Origin: CAYHMW01 sp964357925
GTDB lineage: Bacteria; Patescibacteriota; Microgenomatia; UBA8517
Assembly: GCA_964357925.1 (NCBI GenBank)
Contig: CAYHMW010000002.1
Coordinates: forward strand, 27,141-91,140
DNA: 64,000 bases
Direction: 5' to 3'
Shown: one piece after another, positions 51,746-59,943 of the stretch
Layout: the number at the start of each line of letters is the position of its first letter
Position numbering within the stretch: position 1 is the stretch's first letter
The notes under the pieces: generated by a model
The model's database searches: none
Seen by the model: only the letters and a program-made list of their open reading frames with translations
Told to the model about the DNA's origin: nothing
Made by a program: the position numbers and the translations under genes

Positions 51746-51758
51746 ATGCAAAAAAGGC

Positions 51759-51764
51759 TACAAT
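51759..51764 (+). promoter_or_regulatory. -10 box of rplU
   Basis: TACAAT lies 17 nt before the rplU ATG, just after the terminator, with no strong -35 or Shine-Dalgarno. Confidence 0.4.
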
Positions 51765-51781
51765 ACGACCTGACAATCAAT

Positions 51782-52090
51782 ATGCAAAATTACGCAATCA
51801 TACGAATCAATGGTCAACAATACAAAGTTGAGGAAGGCAAAGAATTTTTGGCTGATTTCCTTGGTGGTGAAGCTCCAGTGGCCGAAGTTATTTTCCTCTC
51901 AAAAGATGGGAAAGTAAGCATTGGTAAGCCAATAATTAAAGGTGCAAAAGCTGAGCTTAAAGTTATAAGTGAAGAGGAGAAAGGTGACAAGGTCACGGTC
52001 CTTAAATACAAAGCCAAGTCTCGCTATCGAAAAAAGATTGGCCACAGAACAAAGTTTACACGCCTTCAAGTTGTTAAAATAACCCAATAA
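51782..52090 (+). CDS. rplU: 50S ribosomal protein L21
   Basis: The 102 residues start MQNYAIIRINGQQYKVEEGK, the standard L21 N-terminus, and contain KVSIGKPIIKGAKAELKVIS and KYKAKSRYRKKIGHRTKFTR at the RNA-binding C-terminus. The start is ATG 51782; an upstream TTG at 51746 would add 12 residues and is not used in the family. It precedes rpmA, as in most bacteria, but with a 94-base gap holding a promoter and without the usual small gene between. Confidence 0.95.
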   Translation: MQNYAIIRINGQQYKVEEGKEFLADFLGGEAPVAEVIFLSKDGKVSIGKPIIKGAKAELKVISEEEKGDKVTVLKYKAKSRYRKKIGHRTKFTRLQVVKITQ

Positions 52091-52137
52091 CACGGGATTA
52101 TTAATATAACTATATCAATCTATAAATTATTGGTCTA

Positions 52138-52166
52138 TTGACAAGTGTGAAAACTTAAATTAATCT
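52138..52166 (+). promoter_or_regulatory. Promoter of rpmA
   Basis: TTGACA (52138-52143), a 17-base spacer and TAATCT (52161-52166), about 19 nt before the rpmA ATG. Confidence 0.55.
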
Positions 52167-52184
52167 AAATTTGAAAAATAAAGT

Positions 52185-52433
52185 ATGTCAAAACACAAAG
52201 CGGGTGGAAAAACAGATCAGCATGTCAACCCAGCCGGCAAAAGGCTAGGACTTAAGGTAGCTCACGGTCAAAAGGTCAGCACAGGGGTCATTTTAGTGCG
52301 CCAAAGAGGCACAGTTATGACAGCTGGTCGCGGTGTCAAGGTAGGCAGAGATCACACGCTCTACGCGGTAAGTGCCGGAATTGTAAATTTTGGTAAAAAA
52401 TTAGGCAAAAAGTTTGTATCAGTTCAAGTCTAG
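52185..52433 (+). CDS. rpmA: 50S ribosomal protein L27
   Basis: The 82 residues start MSKHKAGGKTDQHVNPAGKR and contain LGLKVAHGQKVSTGVILVRQ and RGTVMTAGRGVKVGRDHTLY, the L27 core. The N-terminus lacks the long cleaved extension of Firmicutes, and the typical A-x-K-K-x-x-G-S start is changed to a short KHKAGGKT. parB follows after 14 bases. Confidence 0.94.
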   Translation: MSKHKAGGKTDQHVNPAGKRLGLKVAHGQKVSTGVILVRQRGTVMTAGRGVKVGRDHTLYAVSAGIVNFGKKLGKKFVSVQV

Positions 52434-52447
52434 AAGATCGTAAAAAC

Positions 52448-53296
52448 ATGGCAGAGGAAGTAATCCAAATCGCAATCGACGAACTCCAACCCAATCCTCT
52501 CCAGCCACGCGGATCTATTACTCCAGAAAGCATTGTAGATCTTGTTGATTCAATCAAAGAGCATGGAATCCTTGAACCACTTGTGATTGCAAAAACTCCA
52601 GCGGGCTACCAAATAATCGCAGGTGAGCGCCGTTGGAGGGCCTCCAAACTTGCGGGCCTCACTCATGTTCCAGCCATAATTCGTGAAACTTCACCCAAGG
52701 GCATGCTTGAGATGGCACTTGTTGAGAATGTCCAAAGAGTAGATCTCAACGCTCTAGATCGCGCAAAAGGTTTTGAGCGTTTAATGAACGAATTTGCTCT
52801 AACGACCTCTGAAATTGCAGTAAGGATTGGTAAATCAGTAGCTTACGTAAGTAACAGCATGAGGCTATTAGTACTTCCAGACGCACTCAAAGATGGTTTG
52901 CTGTCTGGTCTCATTACAGAAGGTCACGCTCGTGCGCTTTCATCAATAGACGATCCACAGCTCTTAATCGAAGCCTATAAAATCATTCTCAAGGAATCTG
53001 GTTCAGTAAGGCGTGCAGAAGATCTATCACGAAGAATGAAAGCCAAGTCTCAACAGGGACCAAAGCCAAAAACTCGCGACTTCAATATGCATGTGGTATC
53101 AGAAGAAATCGACAGAATGCAAAACAACATGTTTAATGCTCTAAAGTATGAAAATGAGCAAGACGATAAGTTCACACAAGTTAAACTTATTCGTTCAAGA
53201 AGTCAGACAAAGTTGCTCTTCGTTTTCAAGGGCAACGTTGAGGATACAGAAGAAAAGCTCCACAAAATCTATAAGTCCCTCGTAGCCGAAAGCTAA
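52448..53296 (+). CDS. parB: Chromosome partitioning protein ParB
   Basis: This CTPase clamp loads at parS and helps segregate origins. The 282 residues include IDELQPNPLQPRG (about 10-22), the CTP-binding GERRWRASK (59-67), LVENVQRVDLNALDRAKGFE and the HTH TTSEIAVRIGKSVAYVSNSM (about 118-137). A C-terminal dimer domain follows. parA is not in the window and no parS-like site was recognised by eye. It ends convergent with lepB, overlapping by 4 bases. Confidence 0.92.
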   Translation: MAEEVIQIAIDELQPNPLQPRGSITPESIVDLVDSIKEHGILEPLVIAKTPAGYQIIAGERRWRASKLAGLTHVPAIIRETSPKGMLEMALVENVQRVDLNALDRAKGFERLMNEFALTTSEIAVRIGKSVAYVSNSMRLLVLPDALKDGLLSGLITEGHARALSSIDDPQLLIEAYKIILKESGSVRRAEDLSRRMKAKSQQGPKPKTRDFNMHVVSEEIDRMQNNMFNALKYENEQDDKFTQVKLIRSRSQTKLLFVFKGNVEDTEEKLHKIYKSLVAES

Positions 53297-53850
53297 ATAT
53301 TATATTCTGGATTAATTAGTCTCCCGCTATTATTAATTGGCCAATATACAAACCAGGCACGGCCAGAAAAATTATTTTTGTGTACAAAGCCAAAACTTCT
53401 CGAATCAAGTGAATTGTGCCTATTGTCGCCAAGTAGAAAATAAGAATCATCAGGTACCCTTATCGGCTCATTGTCTCGCGAGAATTTACCTGATGGAGTA
53501 GAATCGCCAGTCTTTAAATATGTTTCATCAAGTTGATTACCATTGATAAACACATGCCCATCTCGAATGGCGACCTCTTCACCAGGAAGTGCAACGACAC
53601 GCTTAATAAAATCTTGCTCTACGCCGGGTGGTTCAAACACCACAATATCACCACGCTTCGGTTCACCAAATCGGTAACTCAGCTTATCTGTAAGAAGAAA
53701 CTCGCCATCATGATAATTTGGTTCCATTGATTGCCCCTTAATCTTATGAGGTTGAACGATTAAAAGATAAATAAACAGAAAGATTGATACTGCGAAGATA
53801 ATAACTTGAAAAGTTTCAAAAACAAATCTTCCCAATTTTTGCATGAACAT
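53293..53850 (-). CDS. lepB: Signal peptidase I
   Basis: It cleaves signal peptides of exported proteins at the outer membrane face. The 185 residues have one N-terminal helix (about 12-33) and the catalytic Ser in KIKGQSMEPN (S41). The catalytic Lys is in DFIKRVVALPGE (K83). The later boxes are GDNRHNSLDSRSFG and GRAWFVYWP. A single helix is typical of Gram-positive-type enzymes. ATG 53850 is 6 nt after a TATAAT on the minus strand. Confidence 0.94.
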   Translation of the reverse strand: MFMQKLGRFVFETFQVIIFAVSIFLFIYLLIVQPHKIKGQSMEPNYHDGEFLLTDKLSYRFGEPKRGDIVVFEPPGVEQDFIKRVVALPGEEVAIRDGHVFINGNQLDETYLKTGDSTPSGKFSRDNEPIRVPDDSYFLLGDNRHNSLDSRSFGFVHKNNFSGRAWFVYWPINNSGRLINPEYNI

Positions 53851-53856
53851 ATGAAA

Positions 53857-53862
53857 ATTATA
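53857..53862 (-). promoter_or_regulatory. -10 box of lepB
   Basis: TATAAT on the minus strand, in the 15-base gap to the preceding gene and 6 nt before the lepB ATG. Confidence 0.5.
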
Positions 53863-53865
53863 CGT

Positions 53866-55377
53866 CTAGTGAGTGTTCCTTTGAAAGGCATCAAAACTTG
53901 TAGTTCGCTTCAAAGGTGATGGGTCAATATTTTGAAGCTCAGAAATCGAGTTTACATTCCTAAAAACCATCGCAAGAATTGCATCCTCAATCAGTAAGTG
54001 CAAATTATAAGTTAAAGTCGGCAAGGCATGTTTTACATAACTTTTTGTGGCACGGGCCGTCTCTCCCTCAACAAATGATGGCACATTAAATGGCAACAAT
54101 TTGCCATCAAGATACTTTGTCCGAGCTGAAGCTTCACCGCCATAGGGCTTAAATAGCTCACCCTTTTCGTCAACGCAATACAAGCCCCCTCCAGGAGACT
54201 CTATTGTTCCCCCAGAGACTACTCTTGAAACACTTATTCCCGAGGCTCCCAATAAAAGTGTTGCTGCCACATGATCAGATGCCCCTCCCTCAACAATTAT
54301 TGGAATGTGAATTTTTCCACGCAAATTCCATACAAGCTCTGGCCAATCAATGACAGATCCACTGCGTACGCCCGTAATACACCGGCCTCCACCACCAATC
54401 CCAATATAAAGTCCATCAGCGCCAGCTTCCTCTGCCTCAACACACTGGCGGTCATCAACCATCATCCCGGCGAAAATCTCAATTTCACCTGAAAAAGTTT
54501 TTCGAAGTGCTCGAATTGAGTTTACTACTCCAGTTCCAGGCTCTGGAGAGTAAACTCGAAATGTTCGTACACCAGCTGAGTACAAAATATGTGCACGCTT
54601 CACAACATCCTCAGGAGTAGCCCCTAGAGTACCACAAACATTTTTTCTCCAGAGGGTAGATATGAATTCTCTATCAGATCGACCGCGAAGCAGATCCCGT
54701 TCAAGCTCGTCAAGCCAGTCAAAAACTTCTCTTGCCAAATCGGCCTGTCTTGTAACGTCAGCTGTTACACCGTTTCTTGGGATGCATGCCAGACAGTGTG
54801 AAGCGGCCATAGTAGAAATCGAAGCGGCGCTATTCCAAACATCAGGCGATGCAGAGCCAACAAAGAGACTCCTTGCTTGCCGCCCAAGCTTCACAAATGG
54901 TCCATCAGCGTACCGCTCGTTCCGGCTGCGACGCTCCGTCTGACTCCCGCAAACGCTAGCACCAAGATCTCCAATTGATATCGAAAGCCCTGTGTTTTTT
55001 GCGTATTCAAAAGTCGTGCTTGAAACGATTTTTGGAGCGCTGAATTCTTCTTTGTCAACATGTCTCAAAGCACGAACGCGGTAAGGGTGATTAAACATCT
55101 CCAAAAAAAGTCTCCTTAATCTTAGAGTTTGTACAATTTCTTCAAAAGGCAAAAGCTGCTTGGATTTATACTTTAAATAGTCATGAGGAGTTGTGAGCAG
55201 TCCTTGTGATGGATAAACATGTTTATCCTCTTTACTAAATGCCAACCAGGGAGATAAATAAACCTCAGTATCGCGCTCGCGAGGTTTCAAGATTGCTTTT
55301 ATCTTGCGTTCGCCAATTTCAGGGTCTCGAAGATCATAAAAGTCCCTTTTTGCTTTCTCAATTCTTGGCCCAAGCAT
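53866..55377 (-). CDS. IMP dehydrogenase/GMP reductase family protein, divergent
   Basis: IMPDH/GMPR enzymes act on IMP or GMP at a catalytic Cys in a TIM barrel. The C-terminal half shows AEEAGADGLYIGIGGGGRCI with C333, then GKIHIPIIVEGGASDHVAAT, LLGASGISVSRVVSGGTIES and KPYGGEASARTKYLDG, all aligned with the IMPDH phosphate-binding loops, and ends TTSFDAFQRNTH as GuaB does. The about 250-residue N-terminal half is poorly recognisable and no CBS pair is evident. Start ATG 55377 is preferred (503 residues), because the longer frame to 55569 runs antisense through rdgB. It probably belongs to purine interconversion; its substrate is unsure. Confidence 0.72.
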   Translation of the reverse strand: MLGPRIEKAKRDFYDLRDPEIGERKIKAILKPRERDTEVYLSPWLAFSKEDKHVYPSQGLLTTPHDYLKYKSKQLLPFEEIVQTLRLRRLFLEMFNHPYRVRALRHVDKEEFSAPKIVSSTTFEYAKNTGLSISIGDLGASVCGSQTERRSRNERYADGPFVKLGRQARSLFVGSASPDVWNSAASISTMAASHCLACIPRNGVTADVTRQADLAREVFDWLDELERDLLRGRSDREFISTLWRKNVCGTLGATPEDVVKRAHILYSAGVRTFRVYSPEPGTGVVNSIRALRKTFSGEIEIFAGMMVDDRQCVEAEEAGADGLYIGIGGGGRCITGVRSGSVIDWPELVWNLRGKIHIPIIVEGGASDHVAATLLLGASGISVSRVVSGGTIESPGGGLYCVDEKGELFKPYGGEASARTKYLDGKLLPFNVPSFVEGETARATKSYVKHALPTLTYNLHLLIEDAILAMVFRNVNSISELQNIDPSPLKRTTSFDAFQRNTH

Positions 55378-55386
55378 ACAAATACA

Positions 55387-55392
55387 GTTATA
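55387..55392 (-). promoter_or_regulatory. -10 box of the IMPDH-like gene
   Basis: TATAAC on the minus strand, 9 nt before the ATG at 55377. It is next to the plus-strand box of rdgB. Confidence 0.4.
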
Positions 55393-55395
55393 TAG

Positions 55396-55401
55396 TACAC
55401 T
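55396..55401 (+). promoter_or_regulatory. -10 box of rdgB
   Basis: TACACT ends 6 nt before the ATG at 55408 (TATAGT at 55391 is an alternative), with no Shine-Dalgarno. Confidence 0.4.
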
Positions 55402-55407
55402 GTCACC

Positions 55408-55962
55408 ATGAACAAGCTCCTTTTTGGCACAACGAATCAGGGAAAGCTCCGTGAGGCCGAAAACATACTGGGGATTGAACTTGATGGCATTAGTCTTGAA
55501 ATTGATGAAGTCCAATCTCTTGATCGAACATTGGTAGCTACAAAAAAAGCAGAAGCCTATTTTGCACAAATTAAAAAACCATTATTTATCGAAGACACTT
55601 CGCTTGTGTTCAACACATTAGGAAATTTGCCTGGCACATTTATTGATTACTTTTTGAAAGAACTCGGAAACGACGGTCTACTTAAATTATTGAAAAACAA
55701 CAAAGATCGTAAGTCCACAGCAACTGTGTGTATCGTCTATATCGATAAAAATCAAAAACAACTATTTACAGGTGAAACTAAAGGTACTATTTCATTAAGA
55801 ACCAAGGGTAACAAGGGTTTTGGCTGGGACCCAATATTTATCCCAAATGGCTCCAAAAAAACCTTTGGCGAGATGAACATTGAAGAGAAAAACAAGTATT
55901 CTATGAGACGCAAAGCTCTTGAGAAGTTCAAAAAGCGGCTAGATAAAGCATACCCACAATAA
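55408..55962 (+). CDS. rdgB: XTP/dITP diphosphatase (Ham1/RdgB, ITPase)
   Basis: It removes deaminated purine nucleotides by hydrolysing XTP/dITP to the monophosphate. The 184 residues include the family start KLLFGTTNQGKLREAENIL (residues 3-21), FIEDTSLVFN (about 60-69), PGTFIDYF and the GFGWDPIFIPNG box (about 138-149), followed by KTFGEMNIEEKNKYSMRRKA. It is divergent from the IMPDH-like gene, a sensible pairing for purine metabolism. The tRNA-Val begins on the base after its stop. Confidence 0.92.
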   Translation: MNKLLFGTTNQGKLREAENILGIELDGISLEIDEVQSLDRTLVATKKAEAYFAQIKKPLFIEDTSLVFNTLGNLPGTFIDYFLKELGNDGLLKLLKNNKDRKSTATVCIVYIDKNQKQLFTGETKGTISLRTKGNKGFGWDPIFIPNGSKKTFGEMNIEEKNKYSMRRKALEKFKKRLDKAYPQ

Positions 55963-56038
55963 GGACCCGTAACTCAGAGGCCAGAGTGTTCGATTCACAT
56001 TCGAAAAGTCGATGGTTCAAATCCATCCGGGTCCACCA
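55963..56038 (+). tRNA. tRNA-Val(CAC)
   Basis: A complete 76-nt cloverleaf. Acceptor GGACCCG/CGGGTCC, D stem ACTC/GAGT with a GG-containing loop, anticodon stem TTCGA/TCGAA with loop TTCACAT (anticodon CAC at 55996-55998, reading GUG), a 5-base variable loop AAGTC, T stem GATGG/CCATC with TTCAAAT, discriminator A and encoded CCA. It starts directly after the rdgB stop codon, so the two are co-transcribed. Confidence 0.95.
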
Positions 56039-56070
56039 AGTGCGCCTGCCCGCCTTTGGAGGGAGCACCC

Positions 56071-56745
56071 TTACTCCAACACAGCCTTCTCAAACTCACT
56101 TATAAAACTCAAAAACTCAGGGTGGGCTTCATGCACACCTGCTTTCATCTCCTCGCGAGTTACATCACCCAGTCTCGTATAAACATAAACCACCTGGCTG
56201 GTGCTCTGATCAAAAGTGTAATAAACCCTGTGATACGAACTCGATGGAAAGTAAAAATACTCAGCAATCGCCCAATCGCGCCCACCGATATTTTTAAGTT
56301 CAACAGTGGCTTTCGGATTGCACCCATAAAAAACAGCACAAGAAAGGGCCGTTTGTGAGCCGGGTTTAAGTTTCACAAATTGATCCACCTCATCATCAAG
56401 GTCGATCGTCCAGTCCAGACTCTCAAATCCGGCAATAAAAGAACTTTCACCAGGAAAATACTTGTAAGAAGTTAAAGCTATGCGATCCTGATCAAATTCA
56501 AAGTAGGCAACCTCGCTCTTATTTTGATCATGCACCACTTCTCCACCAAATACTTCGCCCAATTTATTACGCATATCTTGATACGCGTTTACCGGAGTTG
56601 CCGTAGGCCCGGGAATAAATTTGTCGTACCCAATATTGTTCTGTGAAAAAGAATAAAGAACTAATAAAACCAAAAGCATTATAAAAACCACAACAAGCAG
56701 AGCAGTAGGTAAAAATCCACGACGAATCACTTTAAATTTCGACAT
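56071..56745 (-). CDS. Membrane-anchored exported protein, unknown
   Basis: No family is recognised. With start ATG 56745 the protein has 224 residues: a basic start MSKFKVIRRGF, one hydrophobic helix (about 13-34), and then an external domain. A PGPTATPVNAYQ linker precedes a beta-rich region with FAFD-like strands (EVAYFEFDQDRIALTSYKYF at about 80-99) and two Cys (about 135 and 141). A longer frame to 56844 would overlap the M23 gene by 113 bases; ATG 56745 overlaps by 14. It is likely translated after, and works with, the M23 peptidase. Confidence 0.7.
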   Translation of the reverse strand: MSKFKVIRRGFLPTALLVVVFIMLLVLLVLYSFSQNNIGYDKFIPGPTATPVNAYQDMRNKLGEVFGGEVVHDQNKSEVAYFEFDQDRIALTSYKYFPGESSFIAGFESLDWTIDLDDEVDQFVKLKPGSQTALSCAVFYGCNPKATVELKNIGGRDWAIAEYFYFPSSSYHRVYYTFDQSTSQVVYVYTRLGDVTREEMKAGVHEAHPEFLSFISEFEKAVLE

Positions 56746-58141
56746 TAAATTTCCATAATACCGAAGACTCGATTCCACATCCTCCATCTTCAGTTTGTGC
56801 TGCCCAAGGATCCTCACTTTCACCACTCCAGCCATTTGGATCAACCATCACAAAAGTACTACCATTTGGAGCGCTATATTTACACACTGACTTCTTGCTT
56901 ATGTTAAATGAGACGGATTCGTTAACTGCAATCTGACTTGCCAAATTATCCCAGTCCGACTTTTTCATTTTATTAAAAGCCGTAAGTCCAATGTCAGGAA
57001 GTTTAATCATCGAAGCAAAATGCAGATGTTTTCCTGACGAATTTCCAGTCGATCCCATGCTACCTATTTGACCTGTTTCATCCGTTGTTGAGTCAAAACC
57101 GACATTAATTTCTTTCAAATGAGCATAAAGCCCGTACAAGTTCTGATATTCATCGGTAGAATAGTCAACTATTACAACACAACCAAAAGGCCCCTTTGGT
57201 TTACATTTATCGTTGCCAACGCTCGGAATATCAAGCGATCTATAAACTACAGCTCCAACACCCACAGACCTTACGACGTCATCAGGAAAAGGTAAAAAAT
57301 CCACACCAGTGTGAGAATCGTAACAAGCAGCACGGTTTGTATTACAATCAATAGGTAAGTATTCATCACCCAAAAAATTAACAAACGATTCTTTAGCTGG
57401 TTGATGGTCAAAAAGTGAGTTATAACGATCAAAGAAAGCTTGAGCAAACGTCTCCGGATCATCTTCCCCCCGACCAGGATAGTCAAACGGAAGTTCAAAT
57501 GGTCCAATGGGCTCTGTCCTCAAAGAAGTTACCCTTACATCATCAAACCAGACTTGAGTTGGGCCTACGTCCCCCGTACCAGCACGCAAGCCAACACGCC
57601 AATTATTAAATCTCGGTAAAGGATCAGTTGCACTGAGAACGGGTTCAGATGAATTATTTATGAACACGTTAATTAATTTATCGTCATTAACTACAATTCT
57701 GAAATTATAATCGAACCCGTTAAACAGAGGAAAGGTCGCTGAGTCCAACTCCCCATACCCTGTCTTATCTAAAATAAGCTGATTTGTCGCTCCAGTTGTG
57801 TGATGTATTTCCAAAAATTCCGAGGGTGATTTGTACTTAACTAAGATGTTTTTATCTACTCCTGACGCACCGCGCAAAGTCACTGAATACTCAATATTTT
57901 TCCAAGAATCATCCCATATATCCGGAAGTGAATTACTGACTCCCGACAAGCTAATACCATACCGACCATCTTGGACACTCCACCCAGGTACACCATCTAC
58001 ATGCCATCCACTCGCGTCACCATCATTAAAGTTATCAGAGAACAGGACAATAGCTAAAGCGCTCGAGGGAGTCATCAAACACCATATATTTAAAAATAGC
58101 AACACCAAGAAAACTCCTCTCCAAGCAGTTCGACGTTTCAC
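56732..58141 (-). CDS. Exported M23 (LytM-type) peptidase with N-terminal LamG-like domain
   Basis: The 469 residues begin with a signal peptide (basic MKRRTAWRG, helix, cut near SSALA at about 30). A beta-sandwich of concanavalin/LamG-like type (about 32-207, with WHVDGVPGWSVQDGRYGISL and QVWFDDVRVTS) follows. The M23 domain comes next, with zinc ligands H277 and D281 (HTGVDF), H341 (YAHL) and H374 (KHLHF). It should cut cross-linked peptidoglycan peptides outside the cell; the LamG-like part may bind glycan. The GTG start lies 5 bases after a -10 box. It overlaps the membrane partner by 14 bases. Confidence 0.85.
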   Translation of the reverse strand: MKRRTAWRGVFLVLLFLNIWCLMTPSSALAIVLFSDNFNDGDASGWHVDGVPGWSVQDGRYGISLSGVSNSLPDIWDDSWKNIEYSVTLRGASGVDKNILVKYKSPSEFLEIHHTTGATNQLILDKTGYGELDSATFPLFNGFDYNFRIVVNDDKLINVFINNSSEPVLSATDPLPRFNNWRVGLRAGTGDVGPTQVWFDDVRVTSLRTEPIGPFELPFDYPGRGEDDPETFAQAFFDRYNSLFDHQPAKESFVNFLGDEYLPIDCNTNRAACYDSHTGVDFLPFPDDVVRSVGVGAVVYRSLDIPSVGNDKCKPKGPFGCVVIVDYSTDEYQNLYGLYAHLKEINVGFDSTTDETGQIGSMGSTGNSSGKHLHFASMIKLPDIGLTAFNKMKKSDWDNLASQIAVNESVSFNISKKSVCKYSAPNGSTFVMVDPNGWSGESEDPWAAQTEDGGCGIESSVLWKFNVEI

Positions 58142-58146
58142 AACTT

Positions 58147-58176
58147 AGTCTATGTTTAATGAGAAACAAGTGTCAA
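58147..58176 (-). promoter_or_regulatory. Promoter of the M23 peptidase gene
   Basis: On the minus strand TTGACA (58176-58171), an 18-base spacer and TAGACT (58152-58147) end 5 nt before the GTG start, which again predicts a leaderless mRNA. Confidence 0.5.
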
Positions 58177-58190
58177 TAGTCACAACGTAA

Positions 58191-58196
58191 TATAAT
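58191..58196 (+). promoter_or_regulatory. -10 box leading the second glycan locus
   Basis: TATAAT ends 8 nt before ATG 58205. An ATG at 58201 is also possible but only 4 nt from the box and out of frame. Confidence 0.5.
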
Positions 58197-58204
58197 ATCA
58201 ATGT

Positions 58205-58969
58205 ATGTTTACGATAAGAGACCCATTTACGACTGAAATAATCAGAGACTATTTTGCAAAGAAAAATAAGGATGATTTATTCCTAAGTACATATAGACAT
58301 GGTAAACCAGTCATAAAAGATCTAAACACAAAGGCATTTTGGGACTTGAAGCTAAGTAACCCTACTCGCCATCCAGACAGTATGGCAAAGAGGCGTATAC
58401 AATACGTTGCGAATATCATCAATAACCGTAAAGGAAAATTTCTTAATATTGGCTTTGGATCCCTTGACTTGGAAAAGAAACTTAAACACGTACTCCCTAA
58501 CAATATACACGGTGTCGACATTTCAAAATGGGCAGTTGACAATGCAACAAAAAATATAAAGGGGACATTCTTGCAAGCAAGTATTCAAAAGCTACCATTT
58601 AAAAACAATTTTTTTAATACAGTAAACGCCTCAGAAGTTTTAGAACATCTTCCTGCGGACAAGGTATTAAATGCCTTGGGCGAAATAAATAGGGTCACAA
58701 AAATCAATGGTTTTATTATAGTTTCTGTACCTTTAAATGAAGGACTAGAAGAAATGATAACAAATGGATTGAACCCCAATGGGCACATGCGAGCTTACAC
58801 AACCCCAATTATTTTAAAGGAAATTGAGGTATCAGGCTTCAGCATTCGCTCGACAAAACACCTTTTTGCATTTAATCGGCATTATTTTTTGAAAAACATA
58901 CTTAGTCAAACTATCTGTCCCAAAAGATGGGAGCCCAACAACATAATAGTAGTTGCTCAAAAGAAATGA
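58205..58969 (+). CDS. Class I SAM methyltransferase
   Basis: The 254 residues include GKFLNIGFGSLDLEKKL (motif I region, about 78-94), HGVDISKWAVDNATKNIKGT (about 105-124), TVNASEVLEHLP (about 143-154) and the post-motif GFIIVSVPLNEG. The N-terminal about 75 residues (with RHPDSMAKRRIQYV) are not recognised. It belongs to the methyltransf_11-like group and opens the second polysaccharide locus, coupled by ATGA to a GT4. Methylation of a sugar or lipid-linked glycan is inferred from context. Confidence 0.8.
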   Translation: MFTIRDPFTTEIIRDYFAKKNKDDLFLSTYRHGKPVIKDLNTKAFWDLKLSNPTRHPDSMAKRRIQYVANIINNRKGKFLNIGFGSLDLEKKLKHVLPNNIHGVDISKWAVDNATKNIKGTFLQASIQKLPFKNNFFNTVNASEVLEHLPADKVLNALGEINRVTKINGFIIVSVPLNEGLEEMITNGLNPNGHMRAYTTPIILKEIEVSGFSIRSTKHLFAFNRHYFLKNILSQTICPKRWEPNNIIVVAQKK

Positions 58970-59943
58970 ACATTCTTTTCATTTCTCATTTTTACTACCC
59001 TCATATCGGAGGTGTGGAAAAACACATCCAATTCCTCTCTAAAGAACTCCTGAAAGATCACCACAAAATTACTGTTATCACCTCCCTCCACGATCCTTCT
59101 CTCAAAGCTCACGAAATAATTGACGGCATTGAAGTCTTCCGCATTAGTGTCCCCAAAATTAAAATCCTCGGCCTACTAGATATATGGTGTTTATTGATCA
59201 AGCTGCGCAAGCTCATTAATATAGCTGATATTATTCATATCCACGATGTATTTATATGGGTACTTCCTCTTCGCTTAATTCACTTTAAAAAACAATTTTA
59301 CCTGACACACCATGGCTGGGAAGGGGAGTACCCTATCCCATTTAATAAAATTTTGATCAAAAAACTAAGTAATGCGCTGTCAACAAAATCCATGGCAGTC
59401 GGCCACTATATAGAGAAATATTATGGAATCAAAACAAATTCGATTACTTACGGAGCAGTTAACCACCAGAAAGTTTCCCAAAAAAAACCAAACACTATTC
59501 TTTATCTCGGAAGACTAAGCACTGACACTGGCCTCACAATCTTATTGGAAGCATTTCCAAAACTAAAGAATTTCTCAATTTCTTTTTGCGGCAGCGGAGA
59601 ACTGGAGAGCAAGTGCAAAAAAATTGGCAAAGTCGCAACAACAGTGAATCCAAATTTACTCCTTAAATCTACACAGTTTTGTATAGTAAGTGGTTACCTG
59701 TCGTTACTCGAAGCAATCTCTTGGAACTGTATACCTGTTGCAATTTACGTCAACTCCCTCAAAAAAGATTATTTCAAGATGAGTCCATTTATAAAAGATA
59801 TAATTTTAGTCAAAAGTGCAGATGAACTTGTAGATGCAATAAAAAAAGCACATCAATCAAGCTTTCCAGGACCCAAGTTTAATGAATATTCTTGGTTTAA
59901 CTTAAAAATGGAGTATTATAACCTCTGGAGACAGGAAAGATGA
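58966..59943 (+). CDS. Glycosyltransferase family 4, short or atypical
   Basis: The 325-residue GT-B protein starts NILFISHFYYPHIGGVEKHI (residues 2-21), the usual GT4 N-terminus, with HIHDVFIWVLP and LTHHGWEGEYPIPFNK. The C-terminal donor site is degenerate: SGYLSLLEAISWNCIPVAIY (about 243-262) keeps one Glu, but the EGFG segment is replaced by SGYL. Start ATG 58966 gives an ATGA overlap; a frame from 58927 would extend it into the methyltransferase. Confidence 0.82.
   Translation: MNILFISHFYYPHIGGVEKHIQFLSKELLKDHHKITVITSLHDPSLKAHEIIDGIEVFRISVPKIKILGLLDIWCLLIKLRKLINIADIIHIHDVFIWVLPLRLIHFKKQFYLTHHGWEGEYPIPFNKILIKKLSNALSTKSMAVGHYIEKYYGIKTNSITYGAVNHQKVSQKKPNTILYLGRLSTDTGLTILLEAFPKLKNFSISFCGSGELESKCKKIGKVATTVNPNLLLKSTQFCIVSGYLSLLEAISWNCIPVAIYVNSLKKDYFKMSPFIKDIILVKSADELVDAIKKAHQSSFPGPKFNEYSWFNLKMEYYNLWRQER

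Noticed and set aside
52448..53296. parS site near parB
   Set aside because: No match to the TGTTTCACGTGAAACA palindrome was noticed around parB; a full motif scan was not possible by eye.
55378..55569. N-terminal extension of the IMPDH-like gene
   Set aside because: It would overlap rdgB antisense by about 160 bases; ATG 55377 has its own -10 box and gives a normal family length.
56746..56844. Longer start of the membrane partner of the M23 gene
   Set aside because: It overlaps the peptidase coding region by over 110 bases and puts a charged stretch before the membrane helix; ATG 56745 gives a normal anchor.
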